Assembly (NCBI RefSeq): GCF_002836745.1
Contig: NZ_PJAR01000024.1
Location: 389,174-453,173, forward strand
Length of the DNA stretch: 64,000 nt
Direction: 5' to 3'
DNA from: Glaciecola sp. 33A
GTDB lineage: Bacteria; Pseudomonadota; Gammaproteobacteria; Enterobacterales; Alteromonadaceae
The first letter of the stretch is position 1, and every line of letters begins with the position of its first letter. Shown here in pieces: positions 26,802-35,959 of this stretch. The notes under the pieces are model-generated. The model saw only the letters and a program-made list of their open reading frames with translations, did no database searches and was not told where the DNA came from. A program made the position numbers and the translations under genes.

Positions 26802-29006
26802 TTAAAAAATTTGATTAACTAAATCTTTCAGTGGTTTTGGTTTCCCGAGGCCATATCCCTGACCACAATTTACGCCAAGTAGAATGAGTCTGTCTTTGAT
26901 TTCATCATTTTCAACAAACTCTGCAATAGTCTGCATTCCCATGACTTGTCCAATTTCGTTAATCGATTTGACCATTGCATAGTCAATAGGATCATCCACA
27001 ATACCCTTGACGAACATGCCGTCAATTTTCAAATAATCTACTGGTAAGTTTTTCAGATATCCAAAGGACGATATACCACTACCAAAATCATCCAAAGCAA
27101 AGCGAAAACCAGACTCTTTTAAGGTTTTAATAAAAGCAATGGCCAAGTCCAGATTTGAAATGGCGACTGTTTCAGTGATTTCAAAACATACCATGCTGGG
27201 CGACACTCCAGTTTCTTCAAAAACGCGTAATATAGATTGCAGAAAAGATCGATTAGTTAATGATGGTCCCGATAAATTGATGGTCACAAAATCAATCTGT
27301 GTGAAAAACTGAGAATGCTCAGCTAGAAATACACAGGCGTATCTAACAACCCATTCATCTAATTTTTCGATAAGGTTATATCGCTCTGCTGCCGGCAAAA
27401 ATGCGCCTGGAAGAATAATTTCTCCCTGTTCATCTAACATTCTTATCAATAACTCATAGTGTCTGTGGTTACTGCCATCGAGTGGAACAATAGGTTGCGC
27501 ATAAAGGCAAAAACGGTCCTCAGCTAAGGCTTGATTAATTCGCCCAACCCAATTTATATCACGATGCCGAACTGCCAGTTCTGCACCGTCAATATGGTAA
27601 GCATGAATACGATTGCGGCCCATATCTTTCGCGACATAGCAGGCAGCATCTGCTTGCCGAAATAATTCCGTAAAATCAGTACTTGTTTTGGTAATTGCAA
27701 CAAGACCTATGCTGACGCCTATTCGAAACACCTTATCCTCCCAGCGAAACTGATAGTCAGTGACAGCCTGAAGAATTTCATCAGCAACTTCGTGAGCTTC
27801 GTCGAGCGTACAATGCTCCATTAAAACACCAAATTCGTCGCCGCCAAGCCGCGCTAGCGTGTAGCGTTTGCTGATGGTGCATCTCAATAGCTGTCCAAGT
27901 TTATGCAGTAATGCATCTCCTGCAACGTGACCAGAGGTATCATTGACGACCTTGAATTGGTCTAAATCCATGAAACACATGGCATGGCAATCATCGCTAT
28001 CCTGAATATCAGCCAGTAAGTGACTTACCCGTTTCTCAAATTCGTAACGATTAACTAAGCCGGTTAAACGGTCATGGATAGCCTGATAGCTGAGCTCATC
28101 CAGTGCAGTTTTTTGCACCGAAATATCTCTTAAGAGCCCCTCAATACCTAAAACACCGCCGTCATCCCCTTTCACTAACTGCGCTGTTGCGGAGCCCCAC
28201 CATTGTGAACCATCTTTGCGGCGTAATTGAGCTTCAAAATTCTTAATAAATCCATTTTTCAGAATTTTCGCAAGAAATAATTCTCTATCTTTGGGCTCGA
28301 CATAAATTTCCTCTGCTAAGCTAATCCCTATTGCTTCGTCTACGCTATAACCTGCAACAGAGAATACTGAGGGTGAAACATAAGTGATTTCCCCCTTTAA
28401 CGTTGTTTTAAACAAAATATCGGGAATGTTCTCTACAAGGCTCCGATATCTTGCTTCACTTTCTAAGAGCGCTGCTTCCGCTATAGAGCGTTTTTGGGCT
28501 TCAACTGCATGGGACACAAGGTCTGCTAGCGAACTGATATAGGTTATTTCCTGGGAACTCCAAGTCCGAAATTTACCTATATGCTCCAAACATATAACGC
28601 CTATTGTCTGGCCTCCAAAACGAATTGGAGCGTCTAGCATTGATTCAATCCCAAGTCGGCTCAAGTAGTCTTTAGAAAACTCAATTGTGCGTGAGTCGCT
28701 ATGCGCCTCGTGTGCATCTATGAAGCGTTCTTCGGCCATGGCGGTAAAATAGGCAGGGAATTGAACTTTTGAAAGCTCGTCACCCTTTGAATGATGATCC
28801 GGTGTTTGCTCATAAAGGTCCACGCTTTTAATACTTGAACGATCCTGTGAATACATCCAAATACTTGCTCGTTCGACATTCAAGGTATGCGATGCAGCTT
28901 CTGTGATCTCTTGAAAAGAATCCATGGAGTTGCCACTGTAAAGGGCTTTCCCTTTTACTAGATTTAAAAGCGACTCACTAAATACTTCGAATTGATTACC
29001 CGACAT
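26802..29006 (-). CDS. GAF-PAS-GGDEF-EAL cyclic-di-GMP signalling protein
   Basis: A cytoplasmic protein of about 734 residues with a GAF domain (about 20-175), a PAS domain (about 190-310), GGDEF (about 315-475) and EAL (about 490-730). The cyclase site reads ARLGGDEFG and is intact. The phosphodiesterase site has ELLIR in place of EALIR but keeps DDFGSG, the Lys in YLKIDG and QGYGLGKP. It may both make and degrade c-di-GMP. The ATG at 29006 follows GAGGTGG with good spacing; earlier in-frame starts lack this. Confidence 0.9.
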   Translation of the reverse strand: MSGNQFEVFSESLLNLVKGKALYSGNSMDSFQEITEAASHTLNVERASIWMYSQDRSSIKSVDLYEQTPDHHSKGDELSKVQFPAYFTAMAEERFIDAHEAHSDSRTIEFSKDYLSRLGIESMLDAPIRFGGQTIGVICLEHIGKFRTWSSQEITYISSLADLVSHAVEAQKRSIAEAALLESEARYRSLVENIPDILFKTTLKGEITYVSPSVFSVAGYSVDEAIGISLAEEIYVEPKDRELFLAKILKNGFIKNFEAQLRRKDGSQWWGSATAQLVKGDDGGVLGIEGLLRDISVQKTALDELSYQAIHDRLTGLVNRYEFEKRVSHLLADIQDSDDCHAMCFMDLDQFKVVNDTSGHVAGDALLHKLGQLLRCTISKRYTLARLGGDEFGVLMEHCTLDEAHEVADEILQAVTDYQFRWEDKVFRIGVSIGLVAITKTSTDFTELFRQADAACYVAKDMGRNRIHAYHIDGAELAVRHRDINWVGRINQALAEDRFCLYAQPIVPLDGSNHRHYELLIRMLDEQGEIILPGAFLPAAERYNLIEKLDEWVVRYACVFLAEHSQFFTQIDFVTINLSGPSLTNRSFLQSILRVFEETGVSPSMVCFEITETVAISNLDLAIAFIKTLKESGFRFALDDFGSGISSFGYLKNLPVDYLKIDGMFVKGIVDDPIDYAMVKSINEIGQVMGMQTIAEFVENDEIKDRLILLGVNCGQGYGLGKPKPLKDLVNQIF

Positions 29007-29555
29007 TGCCACCTCATCCATAAAACAATTTAAGAACCACAAAACGCGTATGCGCACCTGTTAATTTGGTTATAAAACTTTTTTGACCAAATCCTACAAT
29101 TGGAGCGTGTGATTGAAACTGTTGGCTTCAATCTAGATAACACCAGAGATGTCCTGAGCTATCAGTGTCATTGCTCTTATTATCAACATTAAATAAGCTA
29201 CCATAGAAAGAGTAAACTCTAAACATGATCTGAGCAAGAAGCTCTGCCCCCTTGAATTTTATTTGATTGGCATTCTATTTAGCGAGCCCACATAGAGGCT
29301 TTCAGTCCTTAAATAGACTATGCTTTGTTCGTTCAGGTCAGTGCTGTTAGTTTACGAATAGAGCCAAACCATTCGACAGAAGACATCGAGCTTATGGGTC
29401 TACGTATATTGTGCCGACAAATATGTCTTGTTTTATGAATAGGATAAAATATAGGTCATTGAATTTATTAAACTGTCGGGCTTTTGTCATGTATAAGTCG
29501 CTACCGACAAGAAAAGTTTAATTTATACTTACCTTAACTATAACAGGAAAGAGAT
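29007..29555. other. Intergenic region upstream of two divergent genes
   Basis: Divergent promoter region. Close to the XRE gene, TGTCGG (29474-29479) and CCGACA (29504-29509) form a 6-base inverted repeat that could be the operator of that regulator. Nothing else is recognised. Confidence 0.4.
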
Positions 29556-29999
29556 ATGCAAGTGAAAATATTAAGGTTACATAAAAGTTGGTCCCAAGAG
29601 CAACTCGCGCAATTAAGTGGACTAAATGTTCGTACTATTCAGCGTATTGAAAAAGGCGAAAGTGTCGGCTTCGAAACCCTAAAATCTTTGGCCGCCGTGT
29701 TTGAAATAGACGTGAATGATTTAAAAAGCCAGAACAATGATAAACATGATTTACCGAATATACAGGAAGAGATGACAATACCACCCGACCTCGAGGAGCA
29801 AAAAAGCCTAGCTAAAGAAAAGGTGCAATCCATAAAATATTTTTACATTACATTAGCGGTATCTCTCGGACTTTTTATCTTTATATTTTTGCCAAATTAT
29901 AATCAGGGTGAAAATCTTGAGCCGCTTATTGTGTTGGCTATCGCATTCGCTCTAAGACTACTTTTATTGCCGCTAGCTTTCCTAAGCGGCTGTATTTGA
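29556..29999 (+). CDS. XRE-family regulator with C-terminal membrane helices
   Basis: A 147-residue protein. Residues 3-57 form an XRE helix-turn-helix (LRLHKSWSQEQLAQLSGLNV, then RTIQRIEKG). A linker follows, then two hydrophobic helices near 95-112 and 120-145, so it is probably a membrane-tethered DNA-binding protein. It has an AGGAAAGAG ribosome site. The frame stays open for 47 further codons after the TGA at 29997-29999, which may mark an interrupted C-terminus. It resembles the shorter gene at 62805. The target is unknown. Confidence 0.8.
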   Translation: MQVKILRLHKSWSQEQLAQLSGLNVRTIQRIEKGESVGFETLKSLAAVFEIDVNDLKSQNNDKHDLPNIQEEMTIPPDLEEQKSLAKEKVQSIKYFYITLAVSLGLFIFIFLPNYNQGENLEPLIVLAIAFALRLLLLPLAFLSGCI

Positions 30000-30200
30000 G
30001 CAAAAGTACAGCATCGCCAGATCCACTCTAGTGGGCCGTATCGAAAGCACGTTAGCCTTAGTTCTGATTTAACTGCAAAAAAAGACATTGCATATGTTAC
30101 AAGTGACGAAAACATGCACACTATTCCTGAACTATACAATTAAGCTATATGCAGCTTAAAATTTTGTATGGTTCATATCTGCTGATGATCCTATACCTCA

Positions 30201-31442
30201 TTAACTCTCAAATTTTAAATTTTTCTTATGCCAGTGGATGCAAAGTGGTACGGATAGATTAAGTAAAAAGGCAACTAGTATAAGCGTGTAAAAGACCTCT
30301 ATCGATATAATGTTATGCTGCACGTAAGCGATATCGAGCACGACAAATGCCAATTCGGCGCGACCTAACATACCAAAACCTATCATCCAACTCGATGGCC
30401 AATCAAAGTCGCCCGTATAGCGTGCAGCTAGTGCTGCCGATAAAACCTGACCAACAAACAAACCGATGAATAAGATGATGACGTAAGGTAGGACAGAGAT
30501 GAATAGGGTAGCGTCAAAAATCAGTTTAGTGCCTAATGCGACAAAAAACACAGGACCTATCCAAGAAAACGCGACGTTGTCAATGACTTCGCGCGCATGC
30601 TTGTAGTGATCGCGTTCATCGTTTTGATTAAAATCAAAATATTCCTTTTTTATAATAAGACCGGCCATATATGCGCCTACAGCTGGATGAAAGCCAAACT
30701 CATGAGCAAGTAAGCTGACCAACACCGCAATCAACAATAGAGCGAGTACAGTGTATTCACCCTTAGCCATGGATAACACCGAACATAAATTAAGTTGACC
30801 TAAAAACGGAATTTTGGCAGCGAGGCCATTGCTCGCAGGAAACAACCAAGCACCCATAAAAGTAACAATAACGAAAAATGCAGTTGCCTTACCGAAAACC
30901 AACAGTATTCCGAAACTCGAAACGCCTGTTTTACCAATGGCAGTTGGCACCAAGATAGCAACTAATGCAAGTGACGCAATATCGTCAAGCACTGCTGACG
31001 TCATAATGCCAGTAGCAGCAGGCGTATTGTTCAGCCCCTCGCTTTTAAGAGAAACCATGGTTAGAGACACAGCAGTTGCAGTCATTGCTAAACCAACAAA
31101 TAAAGAGGTGTTAGTATCGCGCCAAACGATATCTGCAAACAAATATCCAATAGAAAATGGGGCCAATGCGCCGAAAAGGGCAATTCCCCAACTGCGTTTT
31201 ATACCTTTTATAAAGTGGCTGGTGTTTTCTTCAAAGCCCAATGCAAACATAATAATGATAATGCCTAATTCAGCAAAATCGACAATAAAAACGGGCATAA
31301 CTTGAGGTAATATACCGACATTGACTAACAAAGCACCGCAGGATAAGTACCACAGAACTGGCGTTAAACGTGTTTTATGAGCGAGATAAGAAGCAGCAAA
31401 AACTGACGTCCAAATAATAGCCAATAATGCAATGTCATGCAT
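30201..31442 (-). CDS. CPA2-family cation:proton antiporter (KefB/NapA-like membrane part)
   Basis: A 413-residue integral membrane protein with about twelve helices. The segments MFALGFEENTSHFIKG and TSAVLDDIASLALVAI are characteristic; the two adjacent Asp residues mark the ion-binding helix of CPA2 antiporters. It ends soon after the last helix with no NAD-binding TrkA domain, so it is the membrane-only type. The ATG at 31442 follows GGAG at suitable spacing. It would exchange Na+ or K+ for H+. It stands alone and divergent from upp. Confidence 0.87.
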   Translation of the reverse strand: MHDIALLAIIWTSVFAASYLAHKTRLTPVLWYLSCGALLVNVGILPQVMPVFIVDFAELGIIIIMFALGFEENTSHFIKGIKRSWGIALFGALAPFSIGYLFADIVWRDTNTSLFVGLAMTATAVSLTMVSLKSEGLNNTPAATGIMTSAVLDDIASLALVAILVPTAIGKTGVSSFGILLVFGKATAFFVIVTFMGAWLFPASNGLAAKIPFLGQLNLCSVLSMAKGEYTVLALLLIAVLVSLLAHEFGFHPAVGAYMAGLIIKKEYFDFNQNDERDHYKHAREVIDNVAFSWIGPVFFVALGTKLIFDATLFISVLPYVIILFIGLFVGQVLSAALAARYTGDFDWPSSWMIGFGMLGRAELAFVVLDIAYVQHNIISIEVFYTLILVAFLLNLSVPLCIHWHKKNLKFES

Positions 31443-31687
31443 GCAAGGTTCTCCGAGCAAACTTTTACTCTACATGCACTGCTATATTTATTATTGATGT
31501 CGATCACGTAATTCGCTTTTTACGTCAGATTGATACCAAAAGCGAAGGTAGGGTTAAATCGCGGGTTAAATCGCCACACCTCATTTAAGACAACGAAGTA
31601 ACGAATACCGATGTAAGCATATTGGTCATGTTCTCGGGTGTAACTAAAGCTCTCAACTTACATTGCAAATCGAGTTAGGTAGTTTCC

Positions 31688-31753
31688 ACAACTCACTAGG
31701 TACAACAATGAAGAGTATCCATCGGGAATATGGGTGAAAATCCTAATAGTTGT
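31688..31753 (+). ncRNA. Possible structured leader element upstream of upp
   Basis: ACAACT (31688-31693) pairs with AGTTGT (31748-31753) and encloses GGGAA (31724-31728), GGGTG (31732-31736) and ATCC (31740-31743). The order GGGAA, GGTG, AATCC recalls the core of cobalamin riboswitches, but other conserved boxes are missing. It may be a degenerate element or coincidence. Confidence 0.25.
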
Positions 31754-31756
31754 AAG

Positions 31757-31781
31757 AAAAAAGCGCTGCGCCTAGGCGCTT
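31757..31781 (-). terminator. Orphan minus-strand terminator-like hairpin
   Basis: On the minus strand AAGCGC, a 9-base loop and GCGCTT are followed by a run of six T residues that partly belongs to the stem. It has the form of an intrinsic terminator, yet no minus-strand gene lies upstream of it; the next gene on that side, upp, is on the plus strand. Confidence 0.45.
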
Positions 31782-31930
31782 AAATAATCGATATAAATAA
31801 TTGAGATGATTAATTCATATTTTGAGATAACATACATCTTCATATCAGTAGAAATCATGGTGTTTGTTTCGGTGATTTTTTACCAGTATCCTTATCAACA
31901 TCAAATACCTGTTTTAGTAAAGGGATTACC

Positions 31931-32560
31931 ATGTCAGTCTATGAAATAAAACACCCGCTCATTCAACATAAAATTGGTTTGATGCGCGCTTATGGTGTCA
32001 GTAGTAAAGATTTTAGAGAACTCGCGAGTGAAGTCGCTAACTTGCTCACATATGAGGCTACGCGTGAGCTACAAGTCGAAGATATCGAGATTAAAGGGTG
32101 GGCAGGTGAGTCTATTTCGGTCAACCAAATTAAAGGTAAAAAAATAACAGTAGTGCCTATTTTACGGGCGGGTTTAGGCATGCTGGATGGTGTTTTGAGC
32201 TTGGTTCCTAATGCCAAAATTAGTGTGGTAGGCGTATATCGAGATGAGGAAACGCTGCAGCCGGTGGCTTATTTCGACAAAGTAGTTAGTGATATTGACT
32301 CACGCATTGCTTTGATTGTGGACCCAATGTTGGCCACCGGTGGCACCTTAATCGCGACAATTGATTTACTTAAAAGCAAAGGTTGTAAGCATATTTTGGG
32401 TTTATTTTTGGTAGCAGCCCCAGAGGGTATAGAAGCCGTTATCAAAGCACATTCTGATGTTGATATATATGTTGCCGCTATTGACGAGCGACTGAATGAC
32501 CAGGGCTATATTTTGCCTGGATTGGGTGACGCTGGTGATAAAATTTTTGGTACGCGCTAA
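31931..32560 (+). CDS. upp: Uracil phosphoribosyltransferase
   Basis: A 209-residue salvage enzyme making UMP from uracil and PRPP. The PRPP loop [18 protein letters not shown] and the uracil-binding C-terminus [17 protein letters not shown] are fully conserved. The length is that of E. coli Upp. AAGGGA precedes the ATG. No uraA permease gene follows, which differs from the E. coli upp-uraA order. Confidence 0.97.
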   Translation: MSVYEIKHPLIQHKIGLMRAYGVSSKDFRELASEVANLLTYEATRELQVEDIEIKGWAGESISVNQIKGKKITVVPILRAGLGMLDGVLSLVPNAKISVVGVYRDEETLQPVAYFDKVVSDIDSRIALIVDPMLATGGTLIATIDLLKSKGCKHILGLFLVAAPEGIEAVIKAHSDVDIYVAAIDERLNDQGYILPGLGDAGDKIFGTR

Positions 32561-32749
32561 TTCACAAACCACACAAGAAAAGGCTATTTGCCACCGGCAA
32601 GATTGACGCTGCAGTGTCTGCTTACAGTCAAAAAGTCGCGATAGTCGTGTGATACTCAGATATAGCTTTACATGATATTATCTTTAAATGAATTAACTCG
32701 GGTGACATTTTATTTTTAAACGGGATTTAATCTGAATACGTCCTTACAA

Positions 32750-35293
32750 ATGCGTTGGCTTAGGGGAGGGGTAATAGCACTGCTAAGTATTGCTGTTTTG
32801 GTACTCGTGACCCTGCTGAGCGGCTATGTGTTTAGAGTATCACTCGCCAAGTGGATAATTGCAGACTACTTGCCAAAAGATGCGCAAGTTACCTGCCTTA
32901 AATTTGATATAGGTTTGTCGCCCACGCTGTCTATCAATGAGCTGTGCCTCAATACTCAGTCTGTCGATATTGAAATGCATCAAGCCAACTGGTTTTTAGA
33001 TAACTGGCGACGTAAAGAGAGTCGCTTGAATATCGGTAAACTGCGGATTAATCATAAAAATACCGACATTCAAGTAGGCGCTGCCCCAGTTTCGCTGGAA
33101 CTGCCCAATATCGCTTTGCCTGCTAACCTGCCTCGGATTACCATTAAGTCGATTAACCTTCAGTCATATTTTTTGCAGCAGCCATTGGAGTTTGCTTTAG
33201 AACAAAGTTCAGCGTCGAATTTTATGCTGTCAGGCGATGTTAACGCAACTGCAGACTACCTTGATGGCACACTGCAGGGAACGATAAACTGGACACCGAG
33301 CCGAGTCATCAAGCAAAGCCAACTGTTGCAGGAAAAAACACAAATTTTGCACCAACGCCTGAACTGGCAGGCTTTGATTAATACCAAGATAGAAAGCCAA
33401 TTTGCGATGGCGGGAAAGCGTATTGAAACGTCACATAGTTTGCACATTAAACCGCAAATTAAACTCGAAAGTTGTCCCATTAGCATTGAGGCTAAAGGTA
33501 AACTGCTAATTGATCTGACATTGCCTCATCTTGAGGCACGCGTTGATGCCAGTAACTTTCCAATATCAGCAGATCTGGCAGAATGCCAGCTTATACCAGC
33601 GCAGCTAAAGGGCCTTAAAATAGGCAATGCACTTTTAACCGCAACACAGCCCCTCATTATAAAAGGGAATGCTTTATTAACCAACAGCGTCGAATTATTC
33701 CTGCCTGAATTTCAGCTAAATCCGGTAGTGAAACTATCAGCTATTGAACTCGGATTTGATCAAAGTTTATCATTGGATTACGCATTCGATCTGGCCTCGA
33801 GTTTGGTTGATCTGCGAAATGATAAGCTGGCGTTAAACGGTGAAGTAGCGCTCACCTCAAATGGGAAAGTGACCAGAAACGATAATAAAGGGACTATGAT
33901 ATCTGGAACAGCAGAAATGGAGGTTAGTGCGCCAGCTACTCGGTGGGCCATTGCAGATCGGCTGACGAACTCATTTAACTATCGAGTCTCGTTTTCAAAT
34001 ACTGATCAGCTCGACTTGTCGCTGTCTGGTCTGCAACATATAAGCGGCATTGAAAGCACATCAAAATTGGGCCCTACAATCCAGCTCAGTGAGATAACGA
34101 CCGATTGGCAGATGTCACATTCGGCTGCTAAAACGTGGCAAATTAAACTAGTCAACAAGATCCCGGATGTAATTGTTGCGCAGACAAAGCTGGTTAACCT
34201 TATCAATACCAGTGATGTTGTTATCACAGCGGACAGTGGGCTGCAGTTAATTGGGCGATCTACACTGGAGGGTATTAGCTACAACGATAAAAAACTCAAT
34301 AAGCTAACTTTTGAGCATGAGTTAAGCGCCAATCTGCCGACCATGGGAATGTTGGGTAAGCATAACCTTCAGTTGGGATCTGGTTTAAGTATGCAGATTA
34401 TTCATACAGAAAAAGACGTCAAGGTGCAGATGGCGGAGCAGCAAATTAAGTCCTTACAAAAGCTAGTTAATCAATTCAATAGCAAAGTACAGTTATTGGC
34501 AGGTACCTTCAGCAGTGAAGTTTCAGGCACGTTTTCATCTTCAAATTATTCTGGCTCGTTGAAATTGACGGATAACAGTTTAACATATGATGATTTTGAG
34601 GTGCTTTTCCTGCAATTAAATGAAGGTTTCAGTTTCAATTCAGCTGGGCTTCAGCTAACTCGTGGCAAAATTAACATAGAGGAAATTAATGTTGGTGTGC
34701 CAATCAGTAAAGTTACATTGCTTGTGAATATTGTTGATAACGTAGCGAAACTTGAATCGGCTGAAGGTGAACTTATTGGTGGCACTTTTAAAGTCACCGA
34801 CCTATGGCTTGATGGCAGAAAGCAGCGCACTAATATCAGCGTAAGCGGCGTAGACTTAGCCGATATAGCGGCGCTGCAAAAGCAGCAAGGCATAAAGGTG
34901 ACTGGAGAAATGTCCGGCATATTACCTTTTCAGTTTGGCTATGAGGAGGGAATTATTCAACATGGCATGCTTACCAGCGATGGCCCGGGGAAACTGACAA
35001 TACAGGATAATGCGGCCTTTGATTTAATTAAAAGTCAGCAGAAAGAGCTATCATTTTTGCAAAACGTTGAGTATCGCCAACTATCCAGCAAAGTCGAATT
35101 AGCTTCTGATGGCTGGTTGGATTTAGAACTCTCCATCGCCGGACGTAATCCGGATAAGGAGCAAGAAGTGATATTTAATTATGGTCATAAAGAAAATATA
35201 TTTACCTTGTTAAAATCCCTTAGAATAACCAGCTCAATACAAGACTCTATTGAAAAACGAATTGAAAAACGCTACTTGGAAAAAGGAAAATAA
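32750..35293 (+). CDS. ydbH: YdbH-family AsmA-like intermembrane protein
   Basis: An 847-residue protein with one N-terminal membrane helix (VIALLSIAVLVLVTLLSGYVF) and a very long, strand-rich periplasmic part. In E. coli YdbH is one of three AsmA-like bridges that carry phospholipid to the outer membrane. The conserved C-terminal third (GTFKVTDLWLDG, then VSGVDLADIAALQKQQ) fits the family. The next two genes are the usual partners YnbE and YdbL, which makes the assignment firm. The stop lies two bases before the ynbE start. Confidence 0.9.
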   Translation: MRWLRGGVIALLSIAVLVLVTLLSGYVFRVSLAKWIIADYLPKDAQVTCLKFDIGLSPTLSINELCLNTQSVDIEMHQANWFLDNWRRKESRLNIGKLRINHKNTDIQVGAAPVSLELPNIALPANLPRITIKSINLQSYFLQQPLEFALEQSSASNFMLSGDVNATADYLDGTLQGTINWTPSRVIKQSQLLQEKTQILHQRLNWQALINTKIESQFAMAGKRIETSHSLHIKPQIKLESCPISIEAKGKLLIDLTLPHLEARVDASNFPISADLAECQLIPAQLKGLKIGNALLTATQPLIIKGNALLTNSVELFLPEFQLNPVVKLSAIELGFDQSLSLDYAFDLASSLVDLRNDKLALNGEVALTSNGKVTRNDNKGTMISGTAEMEVSAPATRWAIADRLTNSFNYRVSFSNTDQLDLSLSGLQHISGIESTSKLGPTIQLSEITTDWQMSHSAAKTWQIKLVNKIPDVIVAQTKLVNLINTSDVVITADSGLQLIGRSTLEGISYNDKKLNKLTFEHELSANLPTMGMLGKHNLQLGSGLSMQIIHTEKDVKVQMAEQQIKSLQKLVNQFNSKVQLLAGTFSSEVSGTFSSSNYSGSLKLTDNSLTYDDFEVLFLQLNEGFSFNSAGLQLTRGKINIEEINVGVPISKVTLLVNIVDNVAKLESAEGELIGGTFKVTDLWLDGRKQRTNISVSGVDLADIAALQKQQGIKVTGEMSGILPFQFGYEEGIIQHGMLTSDGPGKLTIQDNAAFDLIKSQQKELSFLQNVEYRQLSSKVELASDGWLDLELSIAGRNPDKEQEVIFNYGHKENIFTLLKSLRITSSIQDSIEKRIEKRYLEKGK

Positions 35294-35295
35294 AC

Positions 35296-35475
35296 GTGAG
35301 AATCTTAGCCATAACCTGCGGTTTTGTGCTCTTAAGTGCATGTACTCATACGGTACAGCTTGAAACAAAAGAGCCCATCACTATCAATATTAATGTCAAA
35401 ATAGATCACGAAATCCGGGTCAAAGTTGACAAGGAACTGGATGATATTTTCAGTGACGACAGCGAATTATTTTAG
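35296..35475 (+). CDS. ynbE: YnbE-family small outer-membrane lipoprotein
   Basis: A 59-residue lipoprotein starting at GTG 35296, two bases after ydbH. The lipobox LLSAC places the lipidated Cys at residue 16. The short mature part (ITININVNVKI-like strands, then acidic tail) is typical. In E. coli YnbE forms the outer-membrane end of the YdbH bridge. AAGGAAAA overlaps the end of ydbH as its ribosome site. It is easily missed because of its size and GTG start. Confidence 0.85.
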   Translation: MRILAITCGFVLLSACTHTVQLETKEPITININVKIDHEIRVKVDKELDDIFSDDSELF

Positions 35476-35484
35476 GAGTAAAAC

Positions 35485-35811
35485 ATGAAAACGATAACAA
35501 TTTTAAAAACGCTACTGCTTGCCGCCATTCTATTTAGCGCTGCCGCTTTTGCAATTGAGCTTGATTCTGCAAAAGCAACGGGCTTAGTAGGTGAACAGGA
35601 GAATGGTTACCTAGGAGCGGTTGTTATGAGCACTGAAGTCATGACATTAATTACTGATATCAACGCAAAACGTAAAGCCAAATATCAGGAACTGGCGACT
35701 AAAAACAGCATTACCTTGAGACAGGTAGAATCACTCGCTGCTAAAAAAGCGTATGATAAAACTGAGGCTGGCCATTATCTGCGCAGTAATGGACAGTGGA
35801 TCAAGAAATGA
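35485..35811 (+). CDS. ydbL: YdbL-family periplasmic protein (DUF1318)
   Basis: A 108-residue secreted protein with a signal peptide cleaved after AFA. The mature part contains the family pattern AKATGLVGEQENGYLG and ends YLRSNGQWIKK. YdbL is reported to modulate the YdbH-YnbE bridge in E. coli. TAGGAG lies just before the ATG, and the gene follows ynbE by nine bases, giving the complete three-gene operon. Confidence 0.9.
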   Translation: MKTITILKTLLLAAILFSAAAFAIELDSAKATGLVGEQENGYLGAVVMSTEVMTLITDINAKRKAKYQELATKNSITLRQVESLAAKKAYDKTEAGHYLRSNGQWIKK

Positions 35812-35959
35812 TATAAGCGGTCCGCCATAAAAATTGATATGAGTCAATACTGGGGTTGTTAAGCCTCTGAATTTCTTATTATATTTGTTTTACCTACAAG
35901 GTGAAGTTGCATTACGTGATATTATGGAATTGATAAATATTTAGGAGAATGCGCGAAAC

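Larger units (their letters stand above)
31443..31930. other. Long divergent leader region between the antiporter and upp
   Basis: No gene is seen. It contains a tandem GGGTTAAATCGC pair near 31551-31575, a closed-stem structure at 31688-31753 and a minus-strand terminator-like hairpin at 31757-31781, both listed separately. The upp promoter probably lies in the AT-rich stretch 31781-31900. Confidence 0.45.

Noticed and set aside
31688-31753. A true cobalamin riboswitch upstream of upp
   Set aside because: Only the GGGAA-GGTG-AATCC order matches; the other conserved boxes and the GC-rich arms are missing and upp is not a B12 gene, so only a low-confidence structured element is reported.
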